A stretch of 64,000 nucleotides of DNA from an uncultured Acinetobacter sp. (lineage in GTDB: Bacteria; Pseudomonadota; Gammaproteobacteria; Pseudomonadales; Moraxellaceae), in the NCBI RefSeq assembly GCF_943914805.1, contig NZ_CALUDM010000002.1:1-64000 (forward strand). Direction: 5' to 3'. A program made the position numbers and the translations under genes. Position 1 is the first letter of the stretch. Every line of letters starts with the position of its first letter. This document shows positions 54,595 through 63,908 of this stretch, piece after piece. The notes under the pieces were generated by a model, which was not told where the DNA came from, did not search any database, and saw nothing but the letters and a program-made list of their open reading frames with translations.

Positions 54595-55439
54595 TTAGAT
54601 TTACCTCGCTGAATTTGGGATGTGTTCACTTTTTTCAAAGGTTGGCATTGTGGGCAAAATACACTTGCACGCTGTCCAAGTTTTATATTTTCCAGCGTTG
54701 TTTCACAGTTCACACACATCTCACCTGCACGACCATAGGCCAATAAGGTTTGCTGAAAGTAACCATTTTCACCCATGGCATTGCTATAGTCTTTTAACGT
54801 AGAACCACCTAAATCAATGGCTTGTTTTAAAATACGTTTAATTTCTACCACCAATTTTTGAATTTGGTCGGTAGATAAGGTTGAAGCAGGTTGCGCTGGA
54901 TGGATACCTAAATTAAATAGGCTCTCTGTGGCATAGATATTGCCAACACCGACCACAACATGATTATCCATGATTGCAATTTTTATGCCGACATTCTTAT
55001 TTTTTAATTTATCGATTAAGTATTCTGCATTAAACACATCACTTAATGGTTCAGGGCCTAGAGTATCAATGAGCTTAGTTTGGCTTTCTTCATTGAGCCA
55101 AATAATACAACCAAAGCGACGAGGATCATGGTAGCGCAATTGCTGATCTTCAAATTGAATAATCAAATGATCATGTTTCCGCAATTCATCTTGAGTATCA
55201 CATAGTCTAAAACTACCGGACATACCTAGATGCCAAAGCATGCTATGTGTTTCAAACTCAGCCAAAATATATTTTGAACGACGACTTAGTTTTAATAATT
55301 TTTGCCCTTTTAAGTTTTGAATATCATCAGGAATAGGCCATCTCAAACGAGATTCTCGTACTTGAACATCAATCACTTTTTGCTCCAGTAAGGGGAACAA
55401 ACTGACTTTTGTTGTTTCAACTTCTGGTAACTCAGGCAT
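54591..55439 (-). CDS. mutM: formamidopyrimidine-DNA glycosylase
   Basis: A 282-residue bifunctional glycosylase/AP-lyase that removes 8-oxoguanine and formamidopyrimidines. The N-terminus M-P-E-L-P-E-V-E-T gives the catalytic Pro and Glu; the Lys in 'SRRSKYIL' (about 57) and the helix-two-turn-helix 'GVGNIYATESL' follow. The C-terminal zinc finger is C-x2-C...C-x2-C ('CVNCETTL', 'CPQC'). Start is ATG 55439, since Pro1 must follow Met; the frame extends upstream to 55502 without conservation. It is coupled to ppiC. Confidence 0.95.
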   Translation of the reverse strand: MPELPEVETTKVSLFPLLEQKVIDVQVRESRLRWPIPDDIQNLKGQKLLKLSRRSKYILAEFETHSMLWHLGMSGSFRLCDTQDELRKHDHLIIQFEDQQLRYHDPRRFGCIIWLNEESQTKLIDTLGPEPLSDVFNAEYLIDKLKNKNVGIKIAIMDNHVVVGVGNIYATESLFNLGIHPAQPASTLSTDQIQKLVVEIKRILKQAIDLGGSTLKDYSNAMGENGYFQQTLLAYGRAGEMCVNCETTLENIKLGQRASVFCPQCQPLKKVNTSQIQRGKSK

Positions 55440-55855
55440 GTCATCATCAAAATACAAAACATTGGGGCTATTGTATTGGAGAATAGACTTTGTATAAAGC
55501 AAAGGCGTTTATGACGACCTATTTTGATTGGAAAATATACGTCATTGTCATGGTGCTTTTAAGAGATATTGTAAATAAACATTTGTTATTGATCATAAAG
55601 TTTATTGATAAAAAAAAGTTTTGAATTGTATAAAAATAATCTGATAGTTATATGTAAAAAAATGTGTAAATTTCTAGTGAATTATTTTGGTTTAAAAGTA
55701 TTAAAGCTGAGTTATATCAACAGTTGTTGTTATTTTAAAATGGTATTTTTCTATTAATTTTTATTGATTTAAAGGTGCTGATTTAAGCGTATTGTTTGAT
55801 TGAACTGGCTTATACAAATGCTTTAACAGTGTTTTCTTTGATTTAGGCTTTCTCT
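55440..55855. other. AT-rich divergent promoter region
   Basis: About 416 bases between divergent mutM and the OprB-like porin gene, strongly AT-rich with several TTGATT/TTATTG words. It must hold the porin promoter. No clear operator, RNA or repeat was found. Confidence 0.45.
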
Positions 55856-57154
55856 ATGAAAAAAGTTGTTCCTTCACTTTTAGCAATCTCCATGACAACC
55901 ATGATGACACATACATTCGCCGAAGATGCTTTTGATCTTCATGGAAATACCATGACCGGTGATTGGAATGGTATGCGTACTGAACTTGCCGAGAAAGGGG
56001 TTAAATTTGATGGCACAATTGCGACAGATGGTTCATACCTTGCAGATGGTGGTTATGATGCACATCAAGCCCCAACTTTTGGGACTCAGTTTGGTTTGGG
56101 TACGACATTGGATATGTCCAAACTGGCGGGTTGGGATGATGTCACCATTCGTGCTTTGATTACGGCACGTCAAGGTCAAAGTACCAGTATTGAAGGTATT
56201 CAAGCGCCTGATGCACCTCAATGGGCAAATTCTCAAGCCAATTGGGGGCGTGGAAACTCAGGTAGTCGCTTGAGTGAGTTATATATTGAAAAGAATTTTA
56301 AAAATCAAGGTTTAAGCGTTCGTTTAGGGCGTATGGGTTTGGGTACAGAATTTAATACGATGGCATGTGATTTCCAAGGAAACGCATTCTGTGCAGCACA
56401 AATGGGGAAATGGCAGGGTAAACTTTGGTACAACACGCCTGTTTCACAATGGGGCGCACGTGTGAAATATCAAATTAATCCTGAGTTATTTACCCAAGTA
56501 GGCGTGTTTGAATATAACCCTGAAAATGCTTTAGAACGCCACGGTTGGAATTTAGATACAAAACATGCAGATGGTGTAAATATTCTTTCAGAAGTGGTTT
56601 GGTCTCCAAAACAAGGATTAAACAATCTGCCAGGAAGCTATCGTTTTGGTGCGTTATATAACACAGCAGATGATGCAAAGAACCAATATGATGTGGCTTA
56701 TAAAGCAGGAACGAAAGGGGAAGATCGTTCTTATGGCGGCTGGTTTAGCTTTGAACAGCAATTAACATCAACAGGTGAAGGGAAACGTGGCTTACACAGT
56801 TTTGGTAACTTTACGGTGCATGATCGTACAACGACTGCTGTGAATGATTCACAACAACTTGGCTTGAAATATTATGGTTTATTGGAAGAACATCCAAACG
56901 ATATCTTAGGTTTGGCTGTAAACCGTGTGCATCTTAATGATCGTTATCTCAGTTATGTGAATAATAGCCGTTTAGGTACAAATTTGAGGCCGTTAAATGA
57001 AGATGCAGAGTATAATATTGAGTTAAACTACTCATATTACCCTGCTAAATGGTTCATGCTTCGTCCTTTAGTGCAGTATGTTGTACATCCAGGTGCGACA
57101 AATCAAGTGGATAATGCATTGGTCATTGGCTTAGGGTCTAAAGTTATTTTCTAA
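55856..57154 (+). CDS. OprB-family carbohydrate porin
   Basis: A 432-residue outer-membrane porin of the OprB family. A signal peptide (cut after 'HTFA') is followed by 'DAFDLHGNTMTGDWNGMRTELAEKGVKFDG', a family hallmark of this group, and a sixteen-strand barrel ending with 'LGSKVIF'. It probably lets glucose or other aldoses into the periplasm. It is followed 21 bases later by a PqqU-like receptor gene, suggesting an operon. Together they fit periplasmic sugar oxidation by PQQ-dependent glucose dehydrogenase, which is not encoded in the window. Confidence 0.87.
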   Translation: MKKVVPSLLAISMTTMMTHTFAEDAFDLHGNTMTGDWNGMRTELAEKGVKFDGTIATDGSYLADGGYDAHQAPTFGTQFGLGTTLDMSKLAGWDDVTIRALITARQGQSTSIEGIQAPDAPQWANSQANWGRGNSGSRLSELYIEKNFKNQGLSVRLGRMGLGTEFNTMACDFQGNAFCAAQMGKWQGKLWYNTPVSQWGARVKYQINPELFTQVGVFEYNPENALERHGWNLDTKHADGVNILSEVVWSPKQGLNNLPGSYRFGALYNTADDAKNQYDVAYKAGTKGEDRSYGGWFSFEQQLTSTGEGKRGLHSFGNFTVHDRTTTAVNDSQQLGLKYYGLLEEHPNDILGLAVNRVHLNDRYLSYVNNSRLGTNLRPLNEDAEYNIELNYSYYPAKWFMLRPLVQYVVHPGATNQVDNALVIGLGSKVIF

Positions 57155-57175
57155 ATACCCTAAAGGATATTGCAG

Positions 57176-59308
57176 ATGCAAAGCGTGAATCATTTAAAAA
57201 CTAAAACAACACTGCTTTGTTTAACAGCATGCATTGCTCAAAACTTATATGCTGAAACGGAAGCGTCGAATTCCGTTCAGCTCTTACCTACAATAAAAGT
57301 TGAAGCAACACGTTCAGACACCAGTTTTTTGAATACACCTGCTTCAGTGTACCGAATAGAGCAAGATCAAAACCAAAATAATATTGGCGTCAATCTTTCT
57401 GAAACGCTCAAAGGTATTCCTGGTTTACAGCTCAATAATCGTGAAAACTATGCGCAAGATTTGCAAATTTCTATGCGTGGTTTTGGCGCACGTTCAACGT
57501 TTGGGGTGCGTGGGATTCGTTTATATGTCGATGGAATTCCTGCGACTATGCCAGATGGGCAAGGTCAGACATCGAATATTGATTTGAGCAGTTTGGATCA
57601 TATCGAAGTGCTTGGTGGGCCATTTTCATCACTTTATGGAAATTCTTCTGGTGGTACGATTTTAACCACAACCAAACAAGGGCAGGGTCGGGATTCGATT
57701 GAGCTTGGTTATTCAGGTGGAAGCAACCATAAAAATCGGGCAAATATTATATTGCAAGGTGGTGCGGACAAAGCCAATGAGCCAAGTTATGTGGTGAGTT
57801 CATCGTATTTTGATACCGATGGTTATCGTGAACATAGTGATGCGCAGAAAGTTTTAAGTAATGCCAAGTTGACTTGGAATTTAGACGATGGCTCTAAAAT
57901 CAATTGGTTAATGAATTATGTGGATATTTCTGCCAATGATCCTCAAGGTTTAACACGAGACCAATGGAAAGCTGATCCTAAACAACAAGTGCCATTTTTA
58001 AAACAGTTTAATGTTCGAAAAGATATTAACCAAACACAGACAGGTATCAATTGGACGAAGCCAATTAATGACCAAAATGAAATTTATACCATGATGTATT
58101 TAGGTCATCGTGAAGTCACACAATATCAGTCTATTCCAATGTCAACGCAAAACAATCCACGTCAGGCGGGTGGTGTGATTGATTTTGAACGTGATTATTA
58201 CGGTGCAGATCTACGTTGGACGGGTAAAGACTTATTGCTAAATACACGTTTTAGTGTGGGTTTGGCTTATGATGCCATGAATGAAGATCGTCAAGGTTAT
58301 GAAAACTTTATTTTAGAAAATAATAAACCAAGTTATGGCGTTAAAGGTGATTTACGTCGTGATGAAAAGAATACGTTATGGAATTTAGATCCATATTTGC
58401 AAGCCTCGTGGCAATTTTTACCAACTGTGCGATTGGATACAGGATTGCGTTATAGCAATGTGCATTATCAATCTGAAGATCACTATATTCAAGATGTGAA
58501 TGGTGATGATAGTGGTAGCACGGATTATCAAAAATTCTTACCATCGGCAGCGTTTACGTGGGACATAACATCTGATTTAACGAGCTATATCAGTTATGCC
58601 AAAGGTTTTGAAACGCCAACATTTACCGAAATGGCGTATCCAAACTCTGGCACGGCAGGTATTAATTTTGCGTTAAAACCATCGACCAGTGATAACTATG
58701 AACTGGGTTTAAAAGCACAAAATCAATTGGGTCATTTCACAGCTGCAGTTTTCCAAAGCAATACACGAGATGATATTGTTTCTGCGGGAGCAGTTGATGG
58801 TCGTGCAACCTATCAAAATGCAGATAAAACTTTACGTCAGGGTGTTGAGCTGTCGTGGAATAAGCGTTTGTGGAATGATTTAACTGCACAAGCAAGCTAT
58901 AGTTTCTTAGATGCAACATTCGATGCCGATATTCCGAATTCAGATCCTAAAAAAATGATTAAAAACGGAAATTACATTCCAGGGATTGCTAAAAACCAAG
59001 CTTTTGTCTCGCTCGGTTGGCTTCCTGAAACTGGGTTTAATGCAGGCCTAGGTGTTCGTTATATGGACAAAATTTATGTCGATGATTTAAACACTGATAC
59101 TGCACCAAGTTATACCCTAACCAGTGTGAATGTGGGCTATATCTGGAAAGATAACGATTGGAAAGTGCGTAGCTTTGCTCGTGTAGATAATTTATTTGAT
59201 AAAGACTATGTGGGTTCTGTGATTGTGAATGATGGAAATGGTCGTTTCTTTGAACCTGCAGATGGTCTAAATTGGAGTGCTGGACTGAGTGTCACTAAGC
59301 AGTTTTAA
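57176..59308 (+). CDS. TonB-dependent receptor, PqqU/YncD-like
   Basis: A 710-residue TonB-dependent receptor. The signal peptide is cut near 'NLYA'; 'LLPTIKVEATRSDTSFL' is the TonB-box region. The plug has 'GIPGLQLNNRENYAQDLQISMRGFG' and 'YVDGIPATMPDGQGQTSNIDLSS', and the barrel ends with 'FDKDYVGSVIVNDGNGRFFEP' and a terminal Phe. These blocks match E. coli YncD (PqqU), the pyrroloquinoline-quinone receptor, very closely as I remember that sequence. ATG 57176 with AAGGA eight bases upstream is used. It follows an OprB porin in the same operon, consistent with PQQ-dependent sugar oxidation. Confidence 0.82.
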   Translation: MQSVNHLKTKTTLLCLTACIAQNLYAETEASNSVQLLPTIKVEATRSDTSFLNTPASVYRIEQDQNQNNIGVNLSETLKGIPGLQLNNRENYAQDLQISMRGFGARSTFGVRGIRLYVDGIPATMPDGQGQTSNIDLSSLDHIEVLGGPFSSLYGNSSGGTILTTTKQGQGRDSIELGYSGGSNHKNRANIILQGGADKANEPSYVVSSSYFDTDGYREHSDAQKVLSNAKLTWNLDDGSKINWLMNYVDISANDPQGLTRDQWKADPKQQVPFLKQFNVRKDINQTQTGINWTKPINDQNEIYTMMYLGHREVTQYQSIPMSTQNNPRQAGGVIDFERDYYGADLRWTGKDLLLNTRFSVGLAYDAMNEDRQGYENFILENNKPSYGVKGDLRRDEKNTLWNLDPYLQASWQFLPTVRLDTGLRYSNVHYQSEDHYIQDVNGDDSGSTDYQKFLPSAAFTWDITSDLTSYISYAKGFETPTFTEMAYPNSGTAGINFALKPSTSDNYELGLKAQNQLGHFTAAVFQSNTRDDIVSAGAVDGRATYQNADKTLRQGVELSWNKRLWNDLTAQASYSFLDATFDADIPNSDPKKMIKNGNYIPGIAKNQAFVSLGWLPETGFNAGLGVRYMDKIYVDDLNTDTAPSYTLTSVNVGYIWKDNDWKVRSFARVDNLFDKDYVGSVIVNDGNGRFFEPADGLNWSAGLSVTKQF

Positions 59309-59345
59309 TCATCTTTCAGCATTGTATTGAAAAAGTAGAGGTAAC

Positions 59346-60497
59346 GTGTCCGTGTCTATATCCGTTAATTCGTCTGTAAAATCAAAACTATTTGAGCAAA
59401 TTCAGTTTGGGACACTTTCCCTTGTGAATAAAATCGTTATTGCACCGATGTGTCAATACTCTGCAACTGATCAAGGTGAAGTCACGTACTGGCATGAACA
59501 GCAGTGGGGCAGTTATGCACTATCAGGTGCAGGCTTATGTATTGTTGAAGCAACAGCGGTGCAGGCTCAAGGGCGAATTAGTTATGCCGATCTTGGACTT
59601 TGGAATGATACTCAACGTGACCAGCTTAAAGCTTTAATCAACAAGGTTAAAACGATTTCACCAATGCCTTTTGCAATTCAGCTTGCACATGCAGGACGTA
59701 AAGCATCTACAGAAAAACCGTGGTTGGTTAAAAGCGGTAAAGGTCAAATAGCTCCTGAGCATGAACATGGTTGGCAAACAGTTTCAGCAAGCAATATTGC
59801 ATTTAGTCAGAATGATGTTTTACCGCATGAATTAAGCATTGCTGAAATTAAGCAAATACAGCAAGACTTTGCCGCGGCAGCAATTCGTGCAGTAGAGGCA
59901 GGTTTTTCATTAATTGAAATTCATGCGGCGCACGGCTATTTGTTACATCAATTTATGTCGCCACTGTCGAATCATCGTCAGGATGAATACGGTGGTAGTT
60001 TTGCAAATCGTATTCGTTTTACTTTAGAAGTGGTTCAAGCCATCCAGCAAGCCGTACCACAAGGCTTTCCAGTTGGAATTCGTATTTCAGCAACAGACTG
60101 GATGGAGGCTGAAAATAGTTGGAATATTGCTTCGAGTATTGAACTTTCTAAAGCATTGGAACAGCTTGGTGTGGCATATATTCATGTGTCTTCAGCTGGA
60201 TTACATGAAAAGCAAAATATTAAAATTGGTGCGAATTACCAAGTTCCATTTGCACATGCAATTAAGGCACAAGTCAATGTTCCTGTGATTGCAGTCGGTT
60301 TAATTACCGAAGCTGAGCAAGCAGAGCAGATTCTACAAAATGGTGAAGCTGATGCCATTGGATTAGCACGTGCCATGCTCTATGATCCTCGTTGGCCTTG
60401 GCATGCAGCGGCAAAGTTAGGTGAAAAAATAGAGATTGCGCCACAATATTTACGTTGCCAACCACACGGTGTTAAAGATTTATTTTCAGCGTTCTAA
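59346..60497 (+). CDS. old yellow enzyme-type NADPH oxidoreductase (YqjM-like)
   Basis: A 383-residue FMN-dependent ene-reductase of the thermophilic-like/YqjM class. 'IAPMCQYSA' includes the FMN-tuning Cys, 'QLAHAGRKAS' the substrate His, 'EIHAAHGYLLHQFMSPLSNHRQDEYGGS' the FMN-binding/active block and 'GLARAMLYDPRWP' the C-terminal phosphate site. It reduces alpha,beta-unsaturated carbonyls; the natural substrate is unknown. Start GTG 59346 sits six bases after AGAGGT. It follows the PqqU-like gene by 37 bases, so it may be part of the same operon. Confidence 0.88.
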   Translation: MSVSISVNSSVKSKLFEQIQFGTLSLVNKIVIAPMCQYSATDQGEVTYWHEQQWGSYALSGAGLCIVEATAVQAQGRISYADLGLWNDTQRDQLKALINKVKTISPMPFAIQLAHAGRKASTEKPWLVKSGKGQIAPEHEHGWQTVSASNIAFSQNDVLPHELSIAEIKQIQQDFAAAAIRAVEAGFSLIEIHAAHGYLLHQFMSPLSNHRQDEYGGSFANRIRFTLEVVQAIQQAVPQGFPVGIRISATDWMEAENSWNIASSIELSKALEQLGVAYIHVSSAGLHEKQNIKIGANYQVPFAHAIKAQVNVPVIAVGLITEAEQAEQILQNGEADAIGLARAMLYDPRWPWHAAAKLGEKIEIAPQYLRCQPHGVKDLFSAF

Positions 60498-60551
60498 GGC
60501 GCATTATTCACCAATCAAGATTTGCTTAAAATATATAAGTATTTAAATATT

Positions 60552-60581
60552 TGAAAGATATGTCTGAGGATATATCTTTCT
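60552..60581 (+). terminator. hairpin after the oxidoreductase gene
   Basis: GAAAGATAT (60553-60561) and ATATCTTTC (60572-60580) form a perfect 9-base stem; the following sequence is T-rich but has no clean U-run. It lies 55 bases past the stop. Confidence 0.5.
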
Positions 60582-60609
60582 TCGTATTTTCAGGAAAGGG
60601 CACAGTTGA

Positions 60610-61533
60610 ATGATTTTTTCGGTAATATTTCCTGTGTTTTTCCTGCTGTTTCTAGGTTTTCTTTCGGTTCGAATTCAACTCATTACCAAAGAGCAAATTA
60701 CTGCGCTCAGTGCTTTTGTAATTAAAATTGCTTTACCTGCATTGTTATTACACGCTTTAGCCTCTAAAAATCTGCATGAAATTTGGTATCCATCCTATTT
60801 CTTTGTTTATGCTGGCGTTACAGCATTGTTATTTACGCTGTCATTTATCATTGGACTCAAAGTATTTTCTAACACCTTCACCCATGCTTCAATATTGTCA
60901 CATGGTGCGTCCATGTCGAATACAGGGCTACTAGGTGCAGCAATATTGACTTTGCTTATGGGTAATGAAGCAATGATTTATATTTCTTTAGTGGTGATTA
61001 TTGAGAGTGTATTTTTAGTACCTATAGTTTTGGTTTTTGCCGAGATCGGACGGCAGAATCAACCAAATTTTACTGAAATATTAAAAAGTACCCTTTTAAC
61101 TTTATTTAAAAATCCCTTGTTTTTGTCTGTGGCTATTGGGATGAGTTGCGCTATTTTACAACTACAGATTCCACAACACCTAGACCAAGTTTTTGTCATG
61201 CTTGGGCAGACAGCAGCGCCTTTGGCATTGTTTATCATTGGTGCTGGAATGGTTGGATTGACAATCAAGTCTGTCAATACACAGACCTTGTATTTGGTCT
61301 TTTCTAAAAATATCTGTATGCCGATACTGGTGTATTTAGGGCTAAGCTATTTCACTGATTTAGATCAAAAAATGATTTATGCAGGGACATTAATCGCTGC
61401 ATTACCCATGCCATCTATATTTGGTATCTTTGGTCAAATCTATGGTTTAAATGAAAAAGCGCTTACGCCGTTGATGATCAGCACGGTTTTAAGTTTTATT
61501 GTTGTTAGTATTTTGATTGGTATTTGGTGGTAA
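60610..61533 (+). CDS. AEC-family transporter
   Basis: A 307-residue membrane protein with about ten predicted helices in the two-repeat auxin efflux carrier (AEC/Mem_trans) pattern. Recognisable segments are 'ALSAFVIKIALPALLLHALA' (TM2, P-A-L-L), 'SNTGLLGAAILTLL' and 'LALFIIGAGMVG', matching the AEC repeat. Bacterial members move malate, malonate or amino acids, but the substrate is unknown here. The ATG has AGGAAAGGG upstream. The gene ends at a small hairpin and a repeat insertion. Confidence 0.82.
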   Translation: MIFSVIFPVFFLLFLGFLSVRIQLITKEQITALSAFVIKIALPALLLHALASKNLHEIWYPSYFFVYAGVTALLFTLSFIIGLKVFSNTFTHASILSHGASMSNTGLLGAAILTLLMGNEAMIYISLVVIIESVFLVPIVLVFAEIGRQNQPNFTEILKSTLLTLFKNPLFLSVAIGMSCAILQLQIPQHLDQVFVMLGQTAAPLALFIIGAGMVGLTIKSVNTQTLYLVFSKNICMPILVYLGLSYFTDLDQKMIYAGTLIAALPMPSIFGIFGQIYGLNEKALTPLMISTVLSFIVVSILIGIWW

Positions 61534-61537
61534 AAAA

Positions 61538-61555
61538 TACTCTCCGTAGAGAGTA
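61538..61555 (+). terminator. hairpin after the AEC gene
   Basis: TACTCTC-CGTA-GAGAGTA, a perfect 7-base stem. The T-run expected after it is not here but follows a second copy at 61673-61686 (then TTTTTT). Confidence 0.6.
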
Positions 61556-61686
61556 ATATTGATCAGTTAAGCGTAATTTAGTGATTACTCATTTAAGAAT
61601 CTCCCCTAACCCCTCTTTAAAAAAGAGGGGAACTATTGAGAATCTAAAATAATTTTTAACTGACTGGCATTACTCCGTAGAGAGTA
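61542..61686. mobile_element. small REP/MITE-like insertion with 14-base direct repeats
   Basis: CTCCGTAGAGAGTA occurs at 61542-61555 and 61673-61686. The 117 bases between start ATATTGATCAGTTAA and end TTAACTGACTGGCATTA, so CAGTTAA and TTAACTG form short inverted ends. Inside is a hairpin CCCCTCTTT/AAAGAGGGG (61610-61630) preceded by CTCCCCTAAC. It looks like a non-autonomous element inserted into the AEC terminator. Confidence 0.6.
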
Positions 61687-61714
61687 TTTTTTCGTAGTAT
61701 GTATTTAAAAAAGC

Positions 61715-62530
61715 TTATTTTTTAGGTGCAGCAGCTGGCGCAGGTGCTTTCGCTTTGTCTGCAATGAGCTTGTTCACTACTTCCAAAGATTCTTTCGCTC
61801 TAGGAACATTTTGTTTTGCTAATTCGCCAAAAATTTTCTGAGCTTCTGGTAGGTTCTGATTGATCAGATTGCCATTGGTCATCATATTTGCAACGGCCAT
61901 CAGCGCAGGGATATAGCCTTTTTGCGCTAAGTCTTGAATCGCTTTTAAGCCTTGATTTACTGTGACAGCATTTTTAGTCTTTAGACCATCAGTGATGTCA
62001 TAAAGTGCTTTGGCATGAATAGCAGGTGGAAAACCTTTCTTCAATAGTGGGTCAAGTTTTTGTACTGCTAACTTGTCAGATGCAGGTTTGCCTTCTGAAA
62101 ATAATAAAACAGCCAATTCTACAGTCGCATCATCAAAACCTTGAGTAGATGCTTTTTCTAAATATTCACGAACTTTTTTAGGATCTTTCGCTAAGCCCAG
62201 TTGTCCAGTTGCATAGCTTTGAGCCAAAACATAACTCGCAACAGGATAACCTTTTGCCGATGAGTCCTGATAATATTTTAAAGCTTTCTTTTCGTCTTTT
62301 GCTGTGCCTTGACCTGTTTGAGTCAAGTAACCGATATTGTACATTGCTTGTGCATTACCAGTCTTCGCAAGTTTGTCTAACTCTTGGTAAGCAGCAGTAT
62401 AGTTTTTAGCTTGGATCAGTTCCTGAGCTTTGGCAAATGCTGGATCTATATTACTTTTTGGCGCATCCGCTGCAAAAACAGTTGCACAAGTAGATAAGCT
62501 GAGTAGGGTGGCTAAGAGAATTTTTTTCAT
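61715..62530 (-). CDS. Sel1-repeat secreted protein
   Basis: A 271-residue exported protein with a signal peptide (cut after 'TVFA') and a run of Sel1-like repeats, e.g. 'AMYNIGYLTQTGQGTAKDEKKALKYYQ' and 'ASYVLAQSYATGQLGLAKDPKKVREY' (about residues 55-200), forming an alpha solenoid. The C-terminus is Lys/Ala/Pro-rich. Periplasmic Sel1 proteins serve as adaptors in protein complexes. The start ATG follows GAATGGATA-like sequence. It is monocistronic and convergent with the AEC gene. Confidence 0.82.
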   Translation of the reverse strand: MKKILLATLLSLSTCATVFAADAPKSNIDPAFAKAQELIQAKNYTAAYQELDKLAKTGNAQAMYNIGYLTQTGQGTAKDEKKALKYYQDSSAKGYPVASYVLAQSYATGQLGLAKDPKKVREYLEKASTQGFDDATVELAVLLFSEGKPASDKLAVQKLDPLLKKGFPPAIHAKALYDITDGLKTKNAVTVNQGLKAIQDLAQKGYIPALMAVANMMTNGNLINQNLPEAQKIFGELAKQNVPRAKESLEVVNKLIADKAKAPAPAAAPKK

Positions 62531-62710
62531 TGTGAATGGATACCTTTTTTTAATCTCAACATCATTCCATTGGTGTGTTTAGAACACTGTTGAATCTGTG
62601 TTTAATCATAAATTGAAAATTGTAAATGTAAATATATCAATTGTATAAGTTGATGTATTTCTGTCTAAATTGTTTATATAGAGAAATCATTAATAAATGC
62701 TTAAATACAT

Positions 62711-62741
62711 CAGGACAGACCTAAATTTTAAATCTGCCCGT
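62711..62741 (-). terminator. weak hairpin after the DsbC-like gene
   Basis: GGGCAGA and TCTGTCC pair (one GT) around a 13-base loop on the minus strand; no T-run follows. Possible terminator. Confidence 0.3.
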
Positions 62742-62759
62742 AAAAAGATTTTAATACTT

Positions 62760-63467
62760 TTATTTCACAGCTTTTAATAATAACTCAATTTCACTTGCAT
62801 CACGTGCGCCTGAAATACGACTACCATCTTTTAAGAAAAATGTCGGTGTACCATCAATTTCCAGTTTCTTGGCAAGTTGAATATTCTTTTCAATCGGTGT
62901 CTTACATGCTTTCACTTTTGCAGGTTGTTTTTTATCAACTGTATAGTCTTGCCAAGTTTGGTATTGATCTTTTGAACACCAAATTTGATCAGCTATAGTG
63001 GCTGCATTTGGATGTAGTCTAGTGATTGGGTATAAAAATAAATAAATGGTGACGTTATCTATATTTTTAAGTTCTTTTTCAAGATGTTGGCAGTATGGGC
63101 AATCAGGATCACTAAATAAGTAAATCACACGTTCGCCATTTCCTTTGACATGTTTAATCGTTTGTTCTAAAGGTAAAGATTTAACATCGATACGGTTTAA
63201 AATCTGCTCACGCGCTTCGGTTAAATTCTGTTGTTGTTTTAAATCAATCAAATTACCGACAAAGAAATATTGTGCATCCTCATTCGTATATACAATACGC
63301 CCACCCATATAGACTTCATACATATCTTTAACAGGTGTGCTATGTACTGATTTCACAGGAATTTCAGGGTATTTTGTCTTTAAATTTTGCTCAAGCTTTT
63401 GAATGTCAGCATGAGCTGTATTTAGTGTCATTAGGCTTAATGTTAGTATCGATAGCCAAGCTTTCAT
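62760..63467 (-). CDS. dsbC: DsbC-family disulfide isomerase
   Basis: A 235-residue periplasmic protein with a signal peptide (cut after 'AHA'), an N-terminal dimerisation domain (about 20-85), and a thioredoxin-like domain whose active site is C-P-Y-C in 'FSDPDCPYCQHLEKEL'. The cis-Pro loop is 'IDGTPTFFL'. DsbC shuffles wrong disulfides and is kept reduced by DsbD. E. coli DsbC has C-G-Y-C; C-P-Y-C occurs in many gammaproteobacterial relatives. Two more Cys ('WCSKDQ', 'KACKTP') are likely structural. It is transcribed alone. Confidence 0.88.
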   Translation of the reverse strand: MKAWLSILTLSLMTLNTAHADIQKLEQNLKTKYPEIPVKSVHSTPVKDMYEVYMGGRIVYTNEDAQYFFVGNLIDLKQQQNLTEAREQILNRIDVKSLPLEQTIKHVKGNGERVIYLFSDPDCPYCQHLEKELKNIDNVTIYLFLYPITRLHPNAATIADQIWCSKDQYQTWQDYTVDKKQPAKVKACKTPIEKNIQLAKKLEIDGTPTFFLKDGSRISGARDASEIELLLKAVK

Positions 63468-63587
63468 GGTTTAACTCAGTAAATCAGTAAAAAATCAGCT
63501 TATTTTGCTTCAAAGCATGATCGAAAATATATTGAGATCATGTAATTATCATCCATATGAAATGGTTTAATGCTTAATGAGCACATG

Positions 63588-63908
63588 TTAATCCAAATAA
63601 GGTTGCATGACCTGTTTTAATATTTCAATTAATTCTTCATCCATGTATGGGTAATCATCTGGAATATCCAAAACAATCACTTTTTTGTGTTGTAACTGGT
63701 TTGGAAATTTCTCTTTGATATTTTGTTTATGCTTTTGTTCCATGACAAAAATGTAGTCTGCCCAAGCGATGTCTTTGGCTGAAATAGTATGTTTAGCATG
63801 CTTACTGGTTCCAGCAGAACGAGTTGAAATACCATAACCTACGGCAAAAATTCGTTCAGCAGAGGGACTGCGCCATTGGTTGCGACTGCAAATAAAAAGG
63901 GCGTTCAC
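63588..63908 (-). CDS. low-molecular-weight protein tyrosine phosphatase-like protein
   Basis: A 106-residue protein. 'ALFICSRNQWRSPSAERIF' carries the phosphatase loop C-x5-R-S near the N-terminus (C8, R14), and 'LDIPDDYPYMDEEL' contains the general-acid Asp. It is shorter than typical LMW-PTPs (about 150) and matches the compact COG4551-type 'predicted tyrosine phosphatase' family. Substrate unknown; no kinase or capsule gene lies beside it. The start ATG 63908 is the first in frame. Confidence 0.82.
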   Translation of the reverse strand: MNALFICSRNQWRSPSAERIFAVGYGISTRSAGTSKHAKHTISAKDIAWADYIFVMEQKHKQNIKEKFPNQLQHKKVIVLDIPDDYPYMDEELIEILKQVMQPYLD

